From an uncultured Clostridia bacterium (GTDB taxonomy: Bacteria; Bacillota; Clostridia; Oscillospirales; Oscillospiraceae), in NCBI GenBank assembly GCA_945948535.1, contig CAMFBN010000017.1:1-46799 (forward strand): a DNA stretch of 46,799 nucleotides, read 5' to 3'. The notes below the pieces were generated by a model. It ran no database searches and was not told the DNA's origin. It saw only the letters and a list, made by a program, of their open reading frames with translations. Position 1 is the stretch's first letter; every line of letters begins with the position of its first letter. Below, one piece after another: positions 1 through 6,776 of the stretch. The position numbers and the translations under genes were made by a program.

Positions 1-226
1 ACTTGGCGGCGGTGGTGTCGTAGCCGTTGGGGAAGCCGATGACGGTGCAGATGGGAAGCTTGTCGCCCACATACGCCTTTGCCTGCTTTACGAAGGAGGC
101 GGGGATGCAGACGGAAGCGGTATGATATTTGATTCCGTCGTCACAGACGGCTTTGATTTCCGCCCAGGTAGCGGTCTGGGCCAGCAGGGTGTGGTCGCAT
201 TTTGAAAGAATTGTTTGCAGTTCCAT
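1..226 (-). CDS. deoC: Deoxyribose-phosphate aldolase, N-terminal part (cut by window edge)
   Basis: About 75 residues are visible, beginning [17 protein letters not shown] and running through [12 protein letters not shown] and the [18 protein letters not shown] stretch typical of DeoC. The enzyme cleaves 2-deoxyribose-5-phosphate to acetaldehyde and glyceraldehyde-3-phosphate in deoxynucleoside breakdown; the Schiff-base lysine lies outside the window. AGGAG stands a few bases before the ATG. It follows tdk by 14 bases on the same strand, so the two are probably co-transcribed as a deoxynucleoside salvage unit. Family recognition is strong; the remainder of the gene cannot be judged. Confidence 0.9.
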   Translation of the reverse strand, partial: MELQTILSKCDHTLLAQTATWAEIKAVCDDGIKYHTASVCIPASFVKQAKAYVGDKLPICTVIGFPNGYDTTAAK

Positions 227-240
227 ACTATGACGCTCCT

Positions 241-849
241 TTAATGGTTCTGTCCGTGCAGTCTGATTTTTTTGTGCTCCCGGATGCCCCGGACGTAGCA
301 CTTGTGGCACATGGCGATGTAGCTGTCGTTGCCGCCCAGCACCACCTGCGCGCCGTGGGTGACGATGTGGCCTTCGCCATCGATTCGGGCGTTGACCGTG
401 GCCTTGGCCCCGCAGTCGCAGATGGTCTTGATCTCCTGAATGGTGTCCGCCACCTCCATGAGCCGCCGGCTGCCGGGGAATAATTTTGTCTGGAAGTCGG
501 TGCGCAGGCCGAAGCACATGACGGGGATGTTGTGCTCGTCCACGATGGCCCGGAGCTGGTCGATCTGCGCTTCCGACAAAAATTGGCACTCGTCCACAAT
601 AATCACGTCACAATTCCCGGTTTTTTTACGCAAAAACCGCTCCAAAATGTCCGTATCCGGGGCAATGACCTCCACCTCAGCTTCCAGACCGATGCGGCTG
701 CGCAGAATGGTCGCGCCGTCCCGGACGTCCGCGCTGGGTTTCAGCAGCCAGACCTTCAGGTCGTTTTCCTCATAATTATATTTTGTTATCAGCGCCTGAG
801 CCGTTTTGCTGGAGCCCATGGCGCCGTACTTGAAATAAAGCTTTGCCAT
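241..849 (-). CDS. tdk: Thymidine kinase
   Basis: 202 residues, the usual length of type II thymidine kinases. A P-loop GAMGSSKT lies at residues 9-16, a Walker B-like VDECQFL near residue 85, and two Cys pairs (CDCG and CHKC) near the C-terminus form the structural zinc site. It phosphorylates thymidine with ATP in the cytoplasm. GGAGGT precedes the ATG, and a good promoter stands upstream at 874-902. It is the first gene of a probable tdk-deoC unit. Confidence 0.96.
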   Translation of the reverse strand: MAKLYFKYGAMGSSKTAQALITKYNYEENDLKVWLLKPSADVRDGATILRSRIGLEAEVEVIAPDTDILERFLRKKTGNCDVIIVDECQFLSEAQIDQLRAIVDEHNIPVMCFGLRTDFQTKLFPGSRRLMEVADTIQEIKTICDCGAKATVNARIDGEGHIVTHGAQVVLGGNDSYIAMCHKCYVRGIREHKKIRLHGQNH

Positions 850-873
850 TGCACTACCTCCGTTCGTCCCTTC

Positions 874-902
874 ATTATACCGAAATCCCGTCCCGGGTGC
901 AA
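874..902 (-). promoter_or_regulatory. Promoter of tdk-deoC
   Basis: Read on the minus strand: TTGCAC, 17 bases, TATAAT, about 25 bases upstream of the tdk start. Both boxes and the spacing fit a housekeeping sigma-A promoter. Confidence 0.7.
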
Positions 903-934
903 CCCCTATTTTATGCGGTTTTCACAAGATAGGC

Positions 935-963
935 TTGCCAGCGTTCACATGGAATGGTATAAT
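935..963 (+). promoter_or_regulatory. Promoter of the DUF4349 lipoprotein gene
   Basis: TTGCCA, 17 bases, TATAAT, about 100 bases upstream of the ATG at 1067. It is back to back with the tdk promoter. Confidence 0.65.
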
Positions 964-1066
964 CGTAAGGCAGTGCCAGACTTTGCCCTGCATTTTTTCC
1001 AGATTTTGAAACCAGCCGGTTTTTTTGACGAGTATAGAAGTGAAACAAGAAAAGGAGGAACCCCCT

Positions 1067-1996
1067 ATGAAAAAACATCTGTCCCTGATTCTGGCTCTGG
1101 CCCTGCTGCTTACCCTGCTAGCCGGCTGCGGCGGCTCCGGCAGCACCGCGTCCTATGACAGCGGCATGGTGGAATACGCCATGTCCGATGAAGCTGCCAT
1201 GGCCCCCGCCGAAGGCGCAGCTCTGAAAAACGACACCGCCGACACCGGCTCCGCTGCCTTGCCCGAAAGCCGCAAGTGGATCGTCACCGTGGATCTCACC
1301 GCCGAAACCGATGATCTGGACGCCCTGCGCGCCGCGCTGGACGCAAAAATCGCCGCTTCCAACGGCTATGTGGAAAATCAGAACATCTACAACGGCAGCA
1401 CCTACCAGAGCGGCCGCCGTTACCGCAGCGCAAGCCTCACCATCCGCATTCCCGCCGGGCAGGTAGATGCCTTTTTGCAGGACATGGGCGGTATCGCCAA
1501 TATCGTCCGGCAGAATAAGAGCATCGAGGATGTGACCCTCAACTATGTCGCCACGGAAAGCCGCCTGAACGCCCTGCAAACCGAGGAAACCCGGCTGCTG
1601 GAGCTGCTTTCTCAGGCGGAGACCATGAGCGACCTGCTGGAAATCGAGCAGCGGCTGGCGGAGGTGCGCTATGAGCTGGAGAATTACGCTTCCCAGAAGC
1701 GGCTCTACGACAACCAGATTGACTACGCCACCGTCTACTTAAGCATCGAGGAAGTGCAGGAGTACACCCCCGTGGAGGAGCCGACCCTGTGGGAGCGCAT
1801 CAGCAAGGGCTTCAAGGACAATCTGGAGGGCGTTGGTGACGACCTGCTGGATGTGCTGGTGTGGCTGATCGTGTCGATTCCCTACCTGGTAGTGCTGGCA
1901 GTCGTTGCAGTGATCGTGGTGCTGATCGTCAAGCGTATCCGTCGCCGCCGCGCCGCGAAAAAGGCCGCAAAGCAGCAGAAACCCGAAGAATCCTGA
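1067..1996 (+). CDS. DUF4349 family lipoprotein
   Basis: 309 residues from the ATG that follows AAAGGAGGA; a longer reading from 1025 lacks a ribosome site. The N-terminus is a lipoprotein signal with lipobox LAGC (Cys21), followed by a low-complexity acidic/Ala stretch. The middle matches the DUF4349 pattern: a strand-rich part (WIVTVDLTAETDDLDALRA), then a helical coiled-coil-like segment with many Glu/Leu. A membrane helix near residues 265-290 is followed by a basic RIRRRRAAKKAAK tail. The protein is therefore probably anchored at both ends to the cytoplasmic membrane. Its biochemical role is unknown. It appears to stand alone and ends in a strong hairpin. Confidence 0.85.
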   Translation: MKKHLSLILALALLLTLLAGCGGSGSTASYDSGMVEYAMSDEAAMAPAEGAALKNDTADTGSAALPESRKWIVTVDLTAETDDLDALRAALDAKIAASNGYVENQNIYNGSTYQSGRRYRSASLTIRIPAGQVDAFLQDMGGIANIVRQNKSIEDVTLNYVATESRLNALQTEETRLLELLSQAETMSDLLEIEQRLAEVRYELENYASQKRLYDNQIDYATVYLSIEEVQEYTPVEEPTLWERISKGFKDNLEGVGDDLLDVLVWLIVSIPYLVVLAVVAVIVVLIVKRIRRRRAAKKAAKQQKPEES

Positions 1997-2029
1997 TAAC
2001 CCCTCCGCAGTTCTCTTTCATACGGACAA

Positions 2030-2062
2030 GATACCGCCGCTGGAATTCCCAGCGGCGGTATC
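2030..2062. terminator. Bidirectional hairpin between convergent genes
   Basis: A perfect 14-bp stem (GATACCGCCGCTGG / CCAGCGGCGGTATC) with loop AATTC lies between the ends of the DUF4349 gene and the DMT transporter gene. The T-run is weak on both sides, but the position and stem strength suggest a shared terminator. Confidence 0.7.
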
Positions 2063-2089
2063 ATCGTTAACGCATGATACGGGATGCTG

Positions 2090-2983
2090 TCAGCCGGATA
2101 GGCTGTTCAGGGCCATTCCGATCACCACAACGCCGATTCCCAGCATCCCGGCGGGCGTGGGCAGGGCGTCGTGGAGGAACAGGATGCCCCCCAGCAGGGT
2201 GAACAGCACCTCGCCCGCCTGAGTCGCTTCCACGACTGCCAGCTGCTTTGGATTGTGCCTGACAAGGCTGGTCGCTTCAAAGAACAGCAGCGTAGCGATC
2301 ACGCCGGAGAACAGCGCAACGCTCAGGGACTGGAGAATCTGCCCGGAGGAAGGAAGCCCATGGGTGAGCAGCGCATACGCGGAGCACAGCAGCCAGAAGG
2401 GCATACTGCACAACGTCATTCCGAAGACACGCTGGGTGGTCGAAATACCGGCGGGGCAGTGCGCCATCATCTTCCGGTTTCCCAGCGGATAGGAAATGCC
2501 GGCGACGAGGATCAGCGCCAGCGCCTTCAGGGAGCCGCCAGATTCCATGCTTTCCAGATGGGGCAGCTGGAGCAGGAAGATGCCCAGCAGAATGACAGCG
2601 GAAAACAGCAGATTTTTCACCGGGGTTTTTCCGCCGAACAAGGGTGTCAGCAGCACGCCCGCCACTATGGTGATCTGCCAGGTGGCGGCAACGAACCAGG
2701 ACTCTCCATAGCAGGAGGCCATGGAAAGCGGCGCGTAGAACAGGCCGAAGCCCACCGTGCTCCAAACCATCCAGGTTACGGGCTGGGCGCGGATTTCCCG
2801 GAGAATTGCCCGGTCCGCTTTTTGCCTTCGCAGCAGCAGCCAGAGCATGGGTAGCATAAACAGGTAACGCAGAGAAGCGCTCCACAGCCAGTAGCCCCCG
2901 CCCAGATTCATGCTGCGGTTCAGAATAAAGGTCAGTGCGAAAAACATGGAAGCCAGCAGTCCGTACACCAGTGCCTTTTTCAT
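2090..2983 (-). CDS. DMT-superfamily (multidrug-resistance-like) transporter
   Basis: 297 residues starting MKKALVYGLLASMFFALTF; the ATG at 2983 follows AGAGAGGA, whereas a longer in-frame reading begins with a basic stretch lacking a ribosome site. About ten hydrophobic helices in two repeats and internal phrases such as FILNRSMNLGGGYWLWSASLRY fit the EamA/drug-metabolite transporter superfamily, close to the multidrug-resistance efflux group. The substrate cannot be read from sequence. It has its own promoter at 3024-3052. Confidence 0.8.
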   Translation of the reverse strand: MKKALVYGLLASMFFALTFILNRSMNLGGGYWLWSASLRYLFMLPMLWLLLRRQKADRAILREIRAQPVTWMVWSTVGFGLFYAPLSMASCYGESWFVAATWQITIVAGVLLTPLFGGKTPVKNLLFSAVILLGIFLLQLPHLESMESGGSLKALALILVAGISYPLGNRKMMAHCPAGISTTQRVFGMTLCSMPFWLLCSAYALLTHGLPSSGQILQSLSVALFSGVIATLLFFEATSLVRHNPKQLAVVEATQAGEVLFTLLGGILFLHDALPTPAGMLGIGVVVIGMALNSLSG

Positions 2984-3023
2984 TGTGATTCCTCTCTCCC
3001 GGCGCATACGCCTTTTATTTGCT

Positions 3024-3052
3024 CTTATACCACGAACCGGGCCGATTTGCAA
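3024..3052 (-). promoter_or_regulatory. Promoter of the DMT transporter
   Basis: Minus-strand TTGCAA, 17 bases, TATAAG, about 40 bases upstream of the start codon. Confidence 0.65.
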
Positions 3053-3236
3053 GTTTCAGTTCGATTGGATTCATTTTTCTCTCCGCACTGTAAGCGTTCC
3101 GTTCCTGAGTGGCGCACATTTATGGGCAATATGTACATATTTAGTAAGTAATTTTGGTTATTTGCACAAAGATTAAAATTCTTGCGGGAGGAAGAATTAC
3201 CATATCAACAAAATGATGAATTTTACGAAAAACCAC

Positions 3237-3264
3237 TTGCAAAGTCGAAACCGCGTGTTATAAT
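3237..3264 (+). promoter_or_regulatory. Promoter of the truncated LivK-like gene
   Basis: TTGCAA, 16 bases, TATAAT. The predicted transcript begins near 3271 and carries a leader of about 150 bases containing a terminator hairpin (3296-3337). The rest of the 2984-3424 gap shows no gene. Confidence 0.7.
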
Positions 3265-3295
3265 GGAACCAATCAAAACAACGAACGGGGCAATG

Positions 3296-3337
3296 GAGTC
3301 ACCTGTGCAGAAACGCACAGTGTGGCTCTGTTTTTTT
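3296..3337 (+). terminator. Leader terminator (probable attenuator) upstream of the LivK-like fragment
   Basis: Stem GAGTCACCTGTGC / GCACAGTGTGGCTC with one bulged T and a six-base loop AGAAAC, followed by TGTTTTTTT. It lies between a good promoter and the start of the gene, so it probably controls read-through. The signal it responds to is unknown; the hexaloop recalls ANTAR-type antitermination, but the loop lacks the expected G at position 4 and no second hairpin is present. Confidence 0.7.
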
Positions 3338-3424
3338 GTTCCGGCGCGTACGTCTGTGGGCCCAAAACATGACAGGGCGGAGCGCCGCGTGTTTTGATGA
3401 ATCCTGTTAAAGTGAGGGTTTCAT

Positions 3425-3769
3425 ATGGAAAAGGTAAGAAAGGTTGTTTCTCTGCTTCTGGCCGCGCTCATGTTGACCAGCATGATGGCCGGTTGTTCCT
3501 CCAGCGCGCAGACCGCCGCGGCCGGTTCTGCTGCTCCCGCCGCTGACAGCGCCGCCGCGCCTGCCGCCACCGCTGCCGCCGGCGCCGAGGACAAGGTAAT
3601 CCGCGTGGGTGTGATCTGCGCCATGACCGGCGGCTCCGCCATTTACGGCGAGGGCGCTCAGAACGCCGTGGACATGGCTGTTGAGGAAATCAACGCCAGT
3701 GATTCTGAATATAAGATTGAAATTGTGAATCTTACCTCTTCCATAGGCCGTCAATGTTCGTCAAAATAG
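3425..3769 (+). pseudogene. ABC transporter substrate-binding lipoprotein (LivK-like), truncated
   Basis: The start is normal: lipoprotein signal with lipobox MAGC (Cys24), an Ala/Ser-rich linker, then IRVGVICAMTGGSAIYGEGAQ and EINASDSEYKIEIVN, the opening of a branched-chain amino acid/urea-type periplasmic-binding domain. Similarity stops at about base 3730. The last dozen residues look random, and the frame closes after 114 codons, whereas the family runs to 370-420. The rest of the gene and any livHMGF transporter genes are absent. The end overlaps the tail of the convergent DUF4392 gene by 19 bases, so a deletion or inversion has joined unrelated DNA here. Promoter and leader are still intact. 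Confidence 0.8.
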
Positions 3770-4820
3770 TGAAGCGCTTCCACCTTTTCAAACCACGTGG
3801 CACAGGTGGTTTTCAGCTTCAGAGCGCTGATCACCAGATTCCGCATCAGCGCCACAATGGGCAGGTTGATTTCCTCGCCGAAGCCGTCAATGGCGGGAAT
3901 CAGCCAGCCATACATATCGATCATACCGCTGTGGCAGGCGGTCTCCATGGTCTGCTTTTCCAGCTCCGGCGTGTGCATGATGTCCGGGTTTTCCTTCAGG
4001 TAGGCCAGCGCCGCGATCATGGCGTAGCAGCCCCAGTCGGAAACGGTGGCGGTGATGATGTTGTCCGCTTTGGTTCGCACCGCAATGCCACCGCCGCAGC
4101 CGCACCGGCAGGCATTTTTCGCCGCGTAGGGAATATAGGCTTCCAGTGTGTCCCGGATGGCGCCCATACCGATTTCGTTGCCCAGATCGCCGATGGCAAT
4201 GTTCAGCACGCCCATGGCCTGCAGCTTTTCAAACAGAACGTCCTGCTTTGCTTCCAGCTCTGTCACATCCAGCCCTGTTGCGTTGTGGTAAACACCCCTG
4301 TCGTTGGCGCCGGGACACTCCACGCTGATTACCGCGGTAGGATGATCTCTGGCAATGATCTCGTCAGCCTGTTTGGGGGCAAGGGCCGCGTCGCCGGTGA
4401 AGCAAATCACGCCCATGGAAACCGGAATTTCCCGAAGCTCCGGCATATTCTCCCGCAGATGCAGGCCCACGCAGGGAGCCAGCTGGCGCACCGCCTCATA
4501 GTTGGCCTCCGGGCAGACGATCACGGGCTTTGCGCCGAAGGCGATGACCAGCCCCGGCACAGCAGTGCGGCGCTGACGATCCCGTCCATCTCCGCTTTTT
4601 TATAGGGCCGGAGCACGAAGCCGGTCATAATGTACACGATGTCGCCTTCTTTCACCGTCTGGGTCAGCTTCAAGGCGGCATTTACGCAGGTCGGCCCTCC
4701 TGTATACTTCCGGGAGGCGTCGTAGAGAATTTTGCAGACACCGTACCCCCGGGGATCCAGATTCGCCAGATCATCCAGACTTTGTCCCAAATTGCGAAGC
4801 GTCAATTCCTGCTGGGTCAT
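3751..4820 (-). pseudogene. DUF4392 / D-glutamate cyclase-like protein, interrupted by a frameshift
   Basis: Two adjoining minus-strand frames together make one DUF4392 protein of about 356 residues. The N-terminal piece begins at the ATG at 4820 after AAGGA (MTQQELTLRNLGQ) and runs to GFVLRPYKKAEMDGIVSAALL. The C-terminal piece continues in another frame from LVIAFGAKPVIVCPEANYEAV to the TGA at 3751. The frames join at the CCCC run at 4552-4555; adding one base would restore a continuous reading through RGLVIAFGAK. Members of the family resemble mammalian D-glutamate cyclase; the C-terminal piece keeps a Cys/Gly-rich CRCGCGGG loop and the SDWGCYAMIAAL segment. Either a true one-base deletion or a sequencing/assembly error in a homopolymer is possible. 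Confidence 0.8.
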
Positions 4821-4847
4821 ATGGATTCCTTCTTTACAAAACAAATA

Positions 4848-4880
4848 ACGGCAAGGGTGTTTCCTCGACACCCTTGCCGT
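4848..4880 (-). promoter_or_regulatory. Hairpin at the 5' end of the DUF4392 transcript
   Basis: A perfect 13-bp stem (ACGGCAAGGGTGT / ACACCCTTGCCGT) with a 7-base loop, followed on the minus strand by TATTTGTTTTGT. It begins at the predicted transcription start of the promoter at 4888-4916, so it could act as an attenuator or stabiliser. It may also end transcription coming from the upstream 3D-protein gene. Confidence 0.55.
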
Positions 4881-4887
4881 TTTCCTT

Positions 4888-4916
4888 ACTTTAGCGCAAT
4901 TTCGCCAAAAAGTCAA
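4888..4916 (-). promoter_or_regulatory. Promoter of the DUF4392 gene
   Basis: Minus-strand TTGACT, 17 bases, TAAAGT; the predicted start falls at about 4881, directly at the leader hairpin. Confidence 0.6.
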
Positions 4917-5018
4917 TGATATTTTTGGATTATATTACAATTTTCTGAACCGTGTTCTGCGGCGGCCCGACCTTTCCCAAGGGGCAAAGCTTTTGGCGGA
5001 AGCACGCCCCTGCCGATA

Positions 5019-6077
5019 TCACCCAAGGAAGTACAGGGTACACCGCCGTCTGCCGAACTCCATGCACTGCTCATAGGTGGGCATATACAAATCCATCCGG
5101 TCGCCCTTGATGTCACCGCCGCAATCCTCCGCCGTGGCGATGCCGTAGACATAGGAGCCGTCGCTGGCCATAATGAACATCCGGGTGCCGTAGGGAATGT
5201 ACCGGGGGTCCACCGCCACGGTGCCCCAATGCACGATGGTGCCGGTGGAGGTCACGGTATCGCAGCCCTGATCGGTGTGGGTGTAAGCCGTGGCCCGGAC
5301 GGTGTCCTTATGGGTGTAGGTCAGCACCTCGCCGGTGGGCAGGGTGATGTAGCCGTCGCTGATAATGGGGGCGTCGCTTTTTTCGACCACAGGCCCCGCG
5401 CCTACGCCGACAATCTCGGTGGTAGGCATTTTCGTGACGGTTTCCGACAGCACCCGGCGGGAGGATTCCTCACCGTTTATGTAGGTGACCTCGGCGGTGC
5501 ACAGCAGTTCCCCGTCCACCCCTTCGGTGAGAACCTCCTCGGTGCCCAGCGGCAGGCTGGTGTCGCTGCACCGGGTCACCTCGTGGGGAATGGTGGCGGT
5601 GTAGGTCTGGCACAGGGTCTCCACCCGGTCAATGCGCAGAACCATGCCGTCGTAGGTTTCTTCCTCCAAACCATGGGAGACCACGTCCTCTCCGGACACT
5701 TCCAGATTCAGCCGATGCAGCAGCTCCCCTGCCGTTTCGCCGAATGTGGTTGCCGCCGTGGTCTGCCCATGGTATTGGACCGTAATATTCTGGGCGCGGC
5801 GGATGGTGATGGATGCCGCACCCTCCACCGCTTCGGTGGTGAAGGTATCGTCTTTGCTGAGAGTGACCCCCGCCTGTCCAAGAACCTCCTCCGGGTCCGT
5901 GGCAAAGGTGGTGTAGGTCATCACCCGATTCCCGTCGGTGATGACATAGGTTCGGGCAAAGGCCGTCTGGGACAGCAGCGCCGTCATGGCAAGCACCAGA
6001 ATCAGCGTCAGCGTCAGCACATACAGACGCATCAGCAGGATTTTTCTTCTGAGGATCTTGGATCTGGTCTTTGCCAT
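5019..6077 (-). CDS. G5 and 3D domain cell-wall protein (YabE-like)
   Basis: 352 residues from the ATG that follows GGAGGTGCCCTT. A basic N-terminus leads into one membrane helix (about residues 14-36). A DUF348-like repeat follows (RTYVITDGNRVMTYTTFATDPEEVLGQAG), then a second repeat, a G5 domain around residues 165-225, and a C-terminal 3D domain with its three key Asp residues in VAVDPRYIPYGT and AEDCGGDIKGDRMDLYM. The architecture matches YabE/resuscitation-promoting-factor-like proteins, in which the 3D domain is thought to cut peptidoglycan as an MltA-like lytic transglycosylase. The protein probably acts outside the membrane on the cell wall. It has its own strong promoter. Confidence 0.88.
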   Translation of the reverse strand: MAKTRSKILRRKILLMRLYVLTLTLILVLAMTALLSQTAFARTYVITDGNRVMTYTTFATDPEEVLGQAGVTLSKDDTFTTEAVEGAASITIRRAQNITVQYHGQTTAATTFGETAGELLHRLNLEVSGEDVVSHGLEEETYDGMVLRIDRVETLCQTYTATIPHEVTRCSDTSLPLGTEEVLTEGVDGELLCTAEVTYINGEESSRRVLSETVTKMPTTEIVGVGAGPVVEKSDAPIISDGYITLPTGEVLTYTHKDTVRATAYTHTDQGCDTVTSTGTIVHWGTVAVDPRYIPYGTRMFIMASDGSYVYGIATAEDCGGDIKGDRMDLYMPTYEQCMEFGRRRCTLYFLG

Positions 6078-6173
6078 AAGGGCACCTCCCATCAAAGTGG
6101 TTCGCCAGCAGTTTGTAACCGGCAGCTTCGTAAATTATTACATTTCGTTTCCGGTTGCGTTCTGCATGGTGCT

Positions 6174-6201
6174 ATTATAGCAAATAATCTTATTTTGTCA
6201 A
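6174..6201 (-). promoter_or_regulatory. Promoter of the G5/3D protein gene
   Basis: Minus-strand TTGACA, 16 bases, TATAAT: a near-consensus promoter about 100 bases upstream of the start. The remaining AT-rich stretch to 6460 shows no convincing gene. Confidence 0.8.
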
Positions 6202-6460
6202 GTATTTCATCGATTTTCCATTAATTTGTCGATTTTTGCAAATAAAAAGTTCTATAAATTATGTTAACCGGATACTATATCTGGTCGTCTTCTGTCGAAC
6301 CGCCACGATATCTGGTGTCGAAAAGTAACAAATGTTTACATAGATTGTCGAGTTGTGTTTCTTTCCGTCATAATTCGTTGCTTGTTGATTATGTAACCTC
6401 AGCCCCTGCCCCGGCCCCGTTTTTTGGTGATTTTGGCACTGCTTTTTCCCGGTGGAGACA

Positions 6461-6489
6461 TTGACATTTTAAAAAAAGTGTGCTAAATT
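6461..6489 (+). promoter_or_regulatory. Promoter of the T-box-thrS transcript
   Basis: TTGACA, 17 bases, TAAATT, just upstream of the T-box leader. Confidence 0.7.
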
Positions 6490-6497
6490 TTCGCATA

Positions 6498-6744
6498 GAA
6501 AGGCTTTGACGGAGACACGCGCTTCGGTAAGATTCCCAGAGAGGATGCCGCCTTGGTGAAAGGCACCCGTTCCCCTGCCGTAAGCGTCACCACTTCCGAG
6601 CCGCGGGTCGGAAATGTCCCGCCGGGTGCGCCCGTTACGGCGTCAATGAGTGGCTCTGCTGTGCAGGGCAACCAGGGTGGAACCGTGGAATACTGCTTAT
6701 TTACTGTATCCCACCCCTGATTCTTCAGGGGATGGGTATTTTTT
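6498..6744 (+). promoter_or_regulatory. T-box riboswitch (threonine tRNA-sensing leader of thrS)
   Basis: The T-box sequence AGGGTGGAACCGTGG is at 6674-6688. The upstream stem I region has the AGAGAGG bulge (6539-6545) and the GGTGAAA distal-loop motif, and a likely ACC (Thr) specifier sits at 6589-6591 followed by A. The terminator is CCCACCCCTGA / TCAGGGGATGGG (6710-6736) with one bulged A and a T-run at 6739-6744; the competing antiterminator uses the T-box. Uncharged tRNA-Thr should pair with the leader and permit thrS transcription. The class is certain; the exact specifier is inferred from codon meaning and position. Confidence 0.93.
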
Positions 6745-6776
6745 ATACCTTCCCCAAATTAAAGGAGGTAAACACC

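Noticed and set aside
3296..3337. ANTAR-type two-hairpin antiterminator
   Set aside because: Only one hairpin is present and its hexaloop AGAAAC lacks the G at position 4 expected for ANTAR binding; only a plain leader terminator can be claimed.
6202..6460. Gene in the AT-rich stretch upstream of the T-box (67-codon plus-strand frame)
   Set aside because: No ribosome site, no domain-like sequence and codon use unlike neighbouring genes; treated as intergenic.
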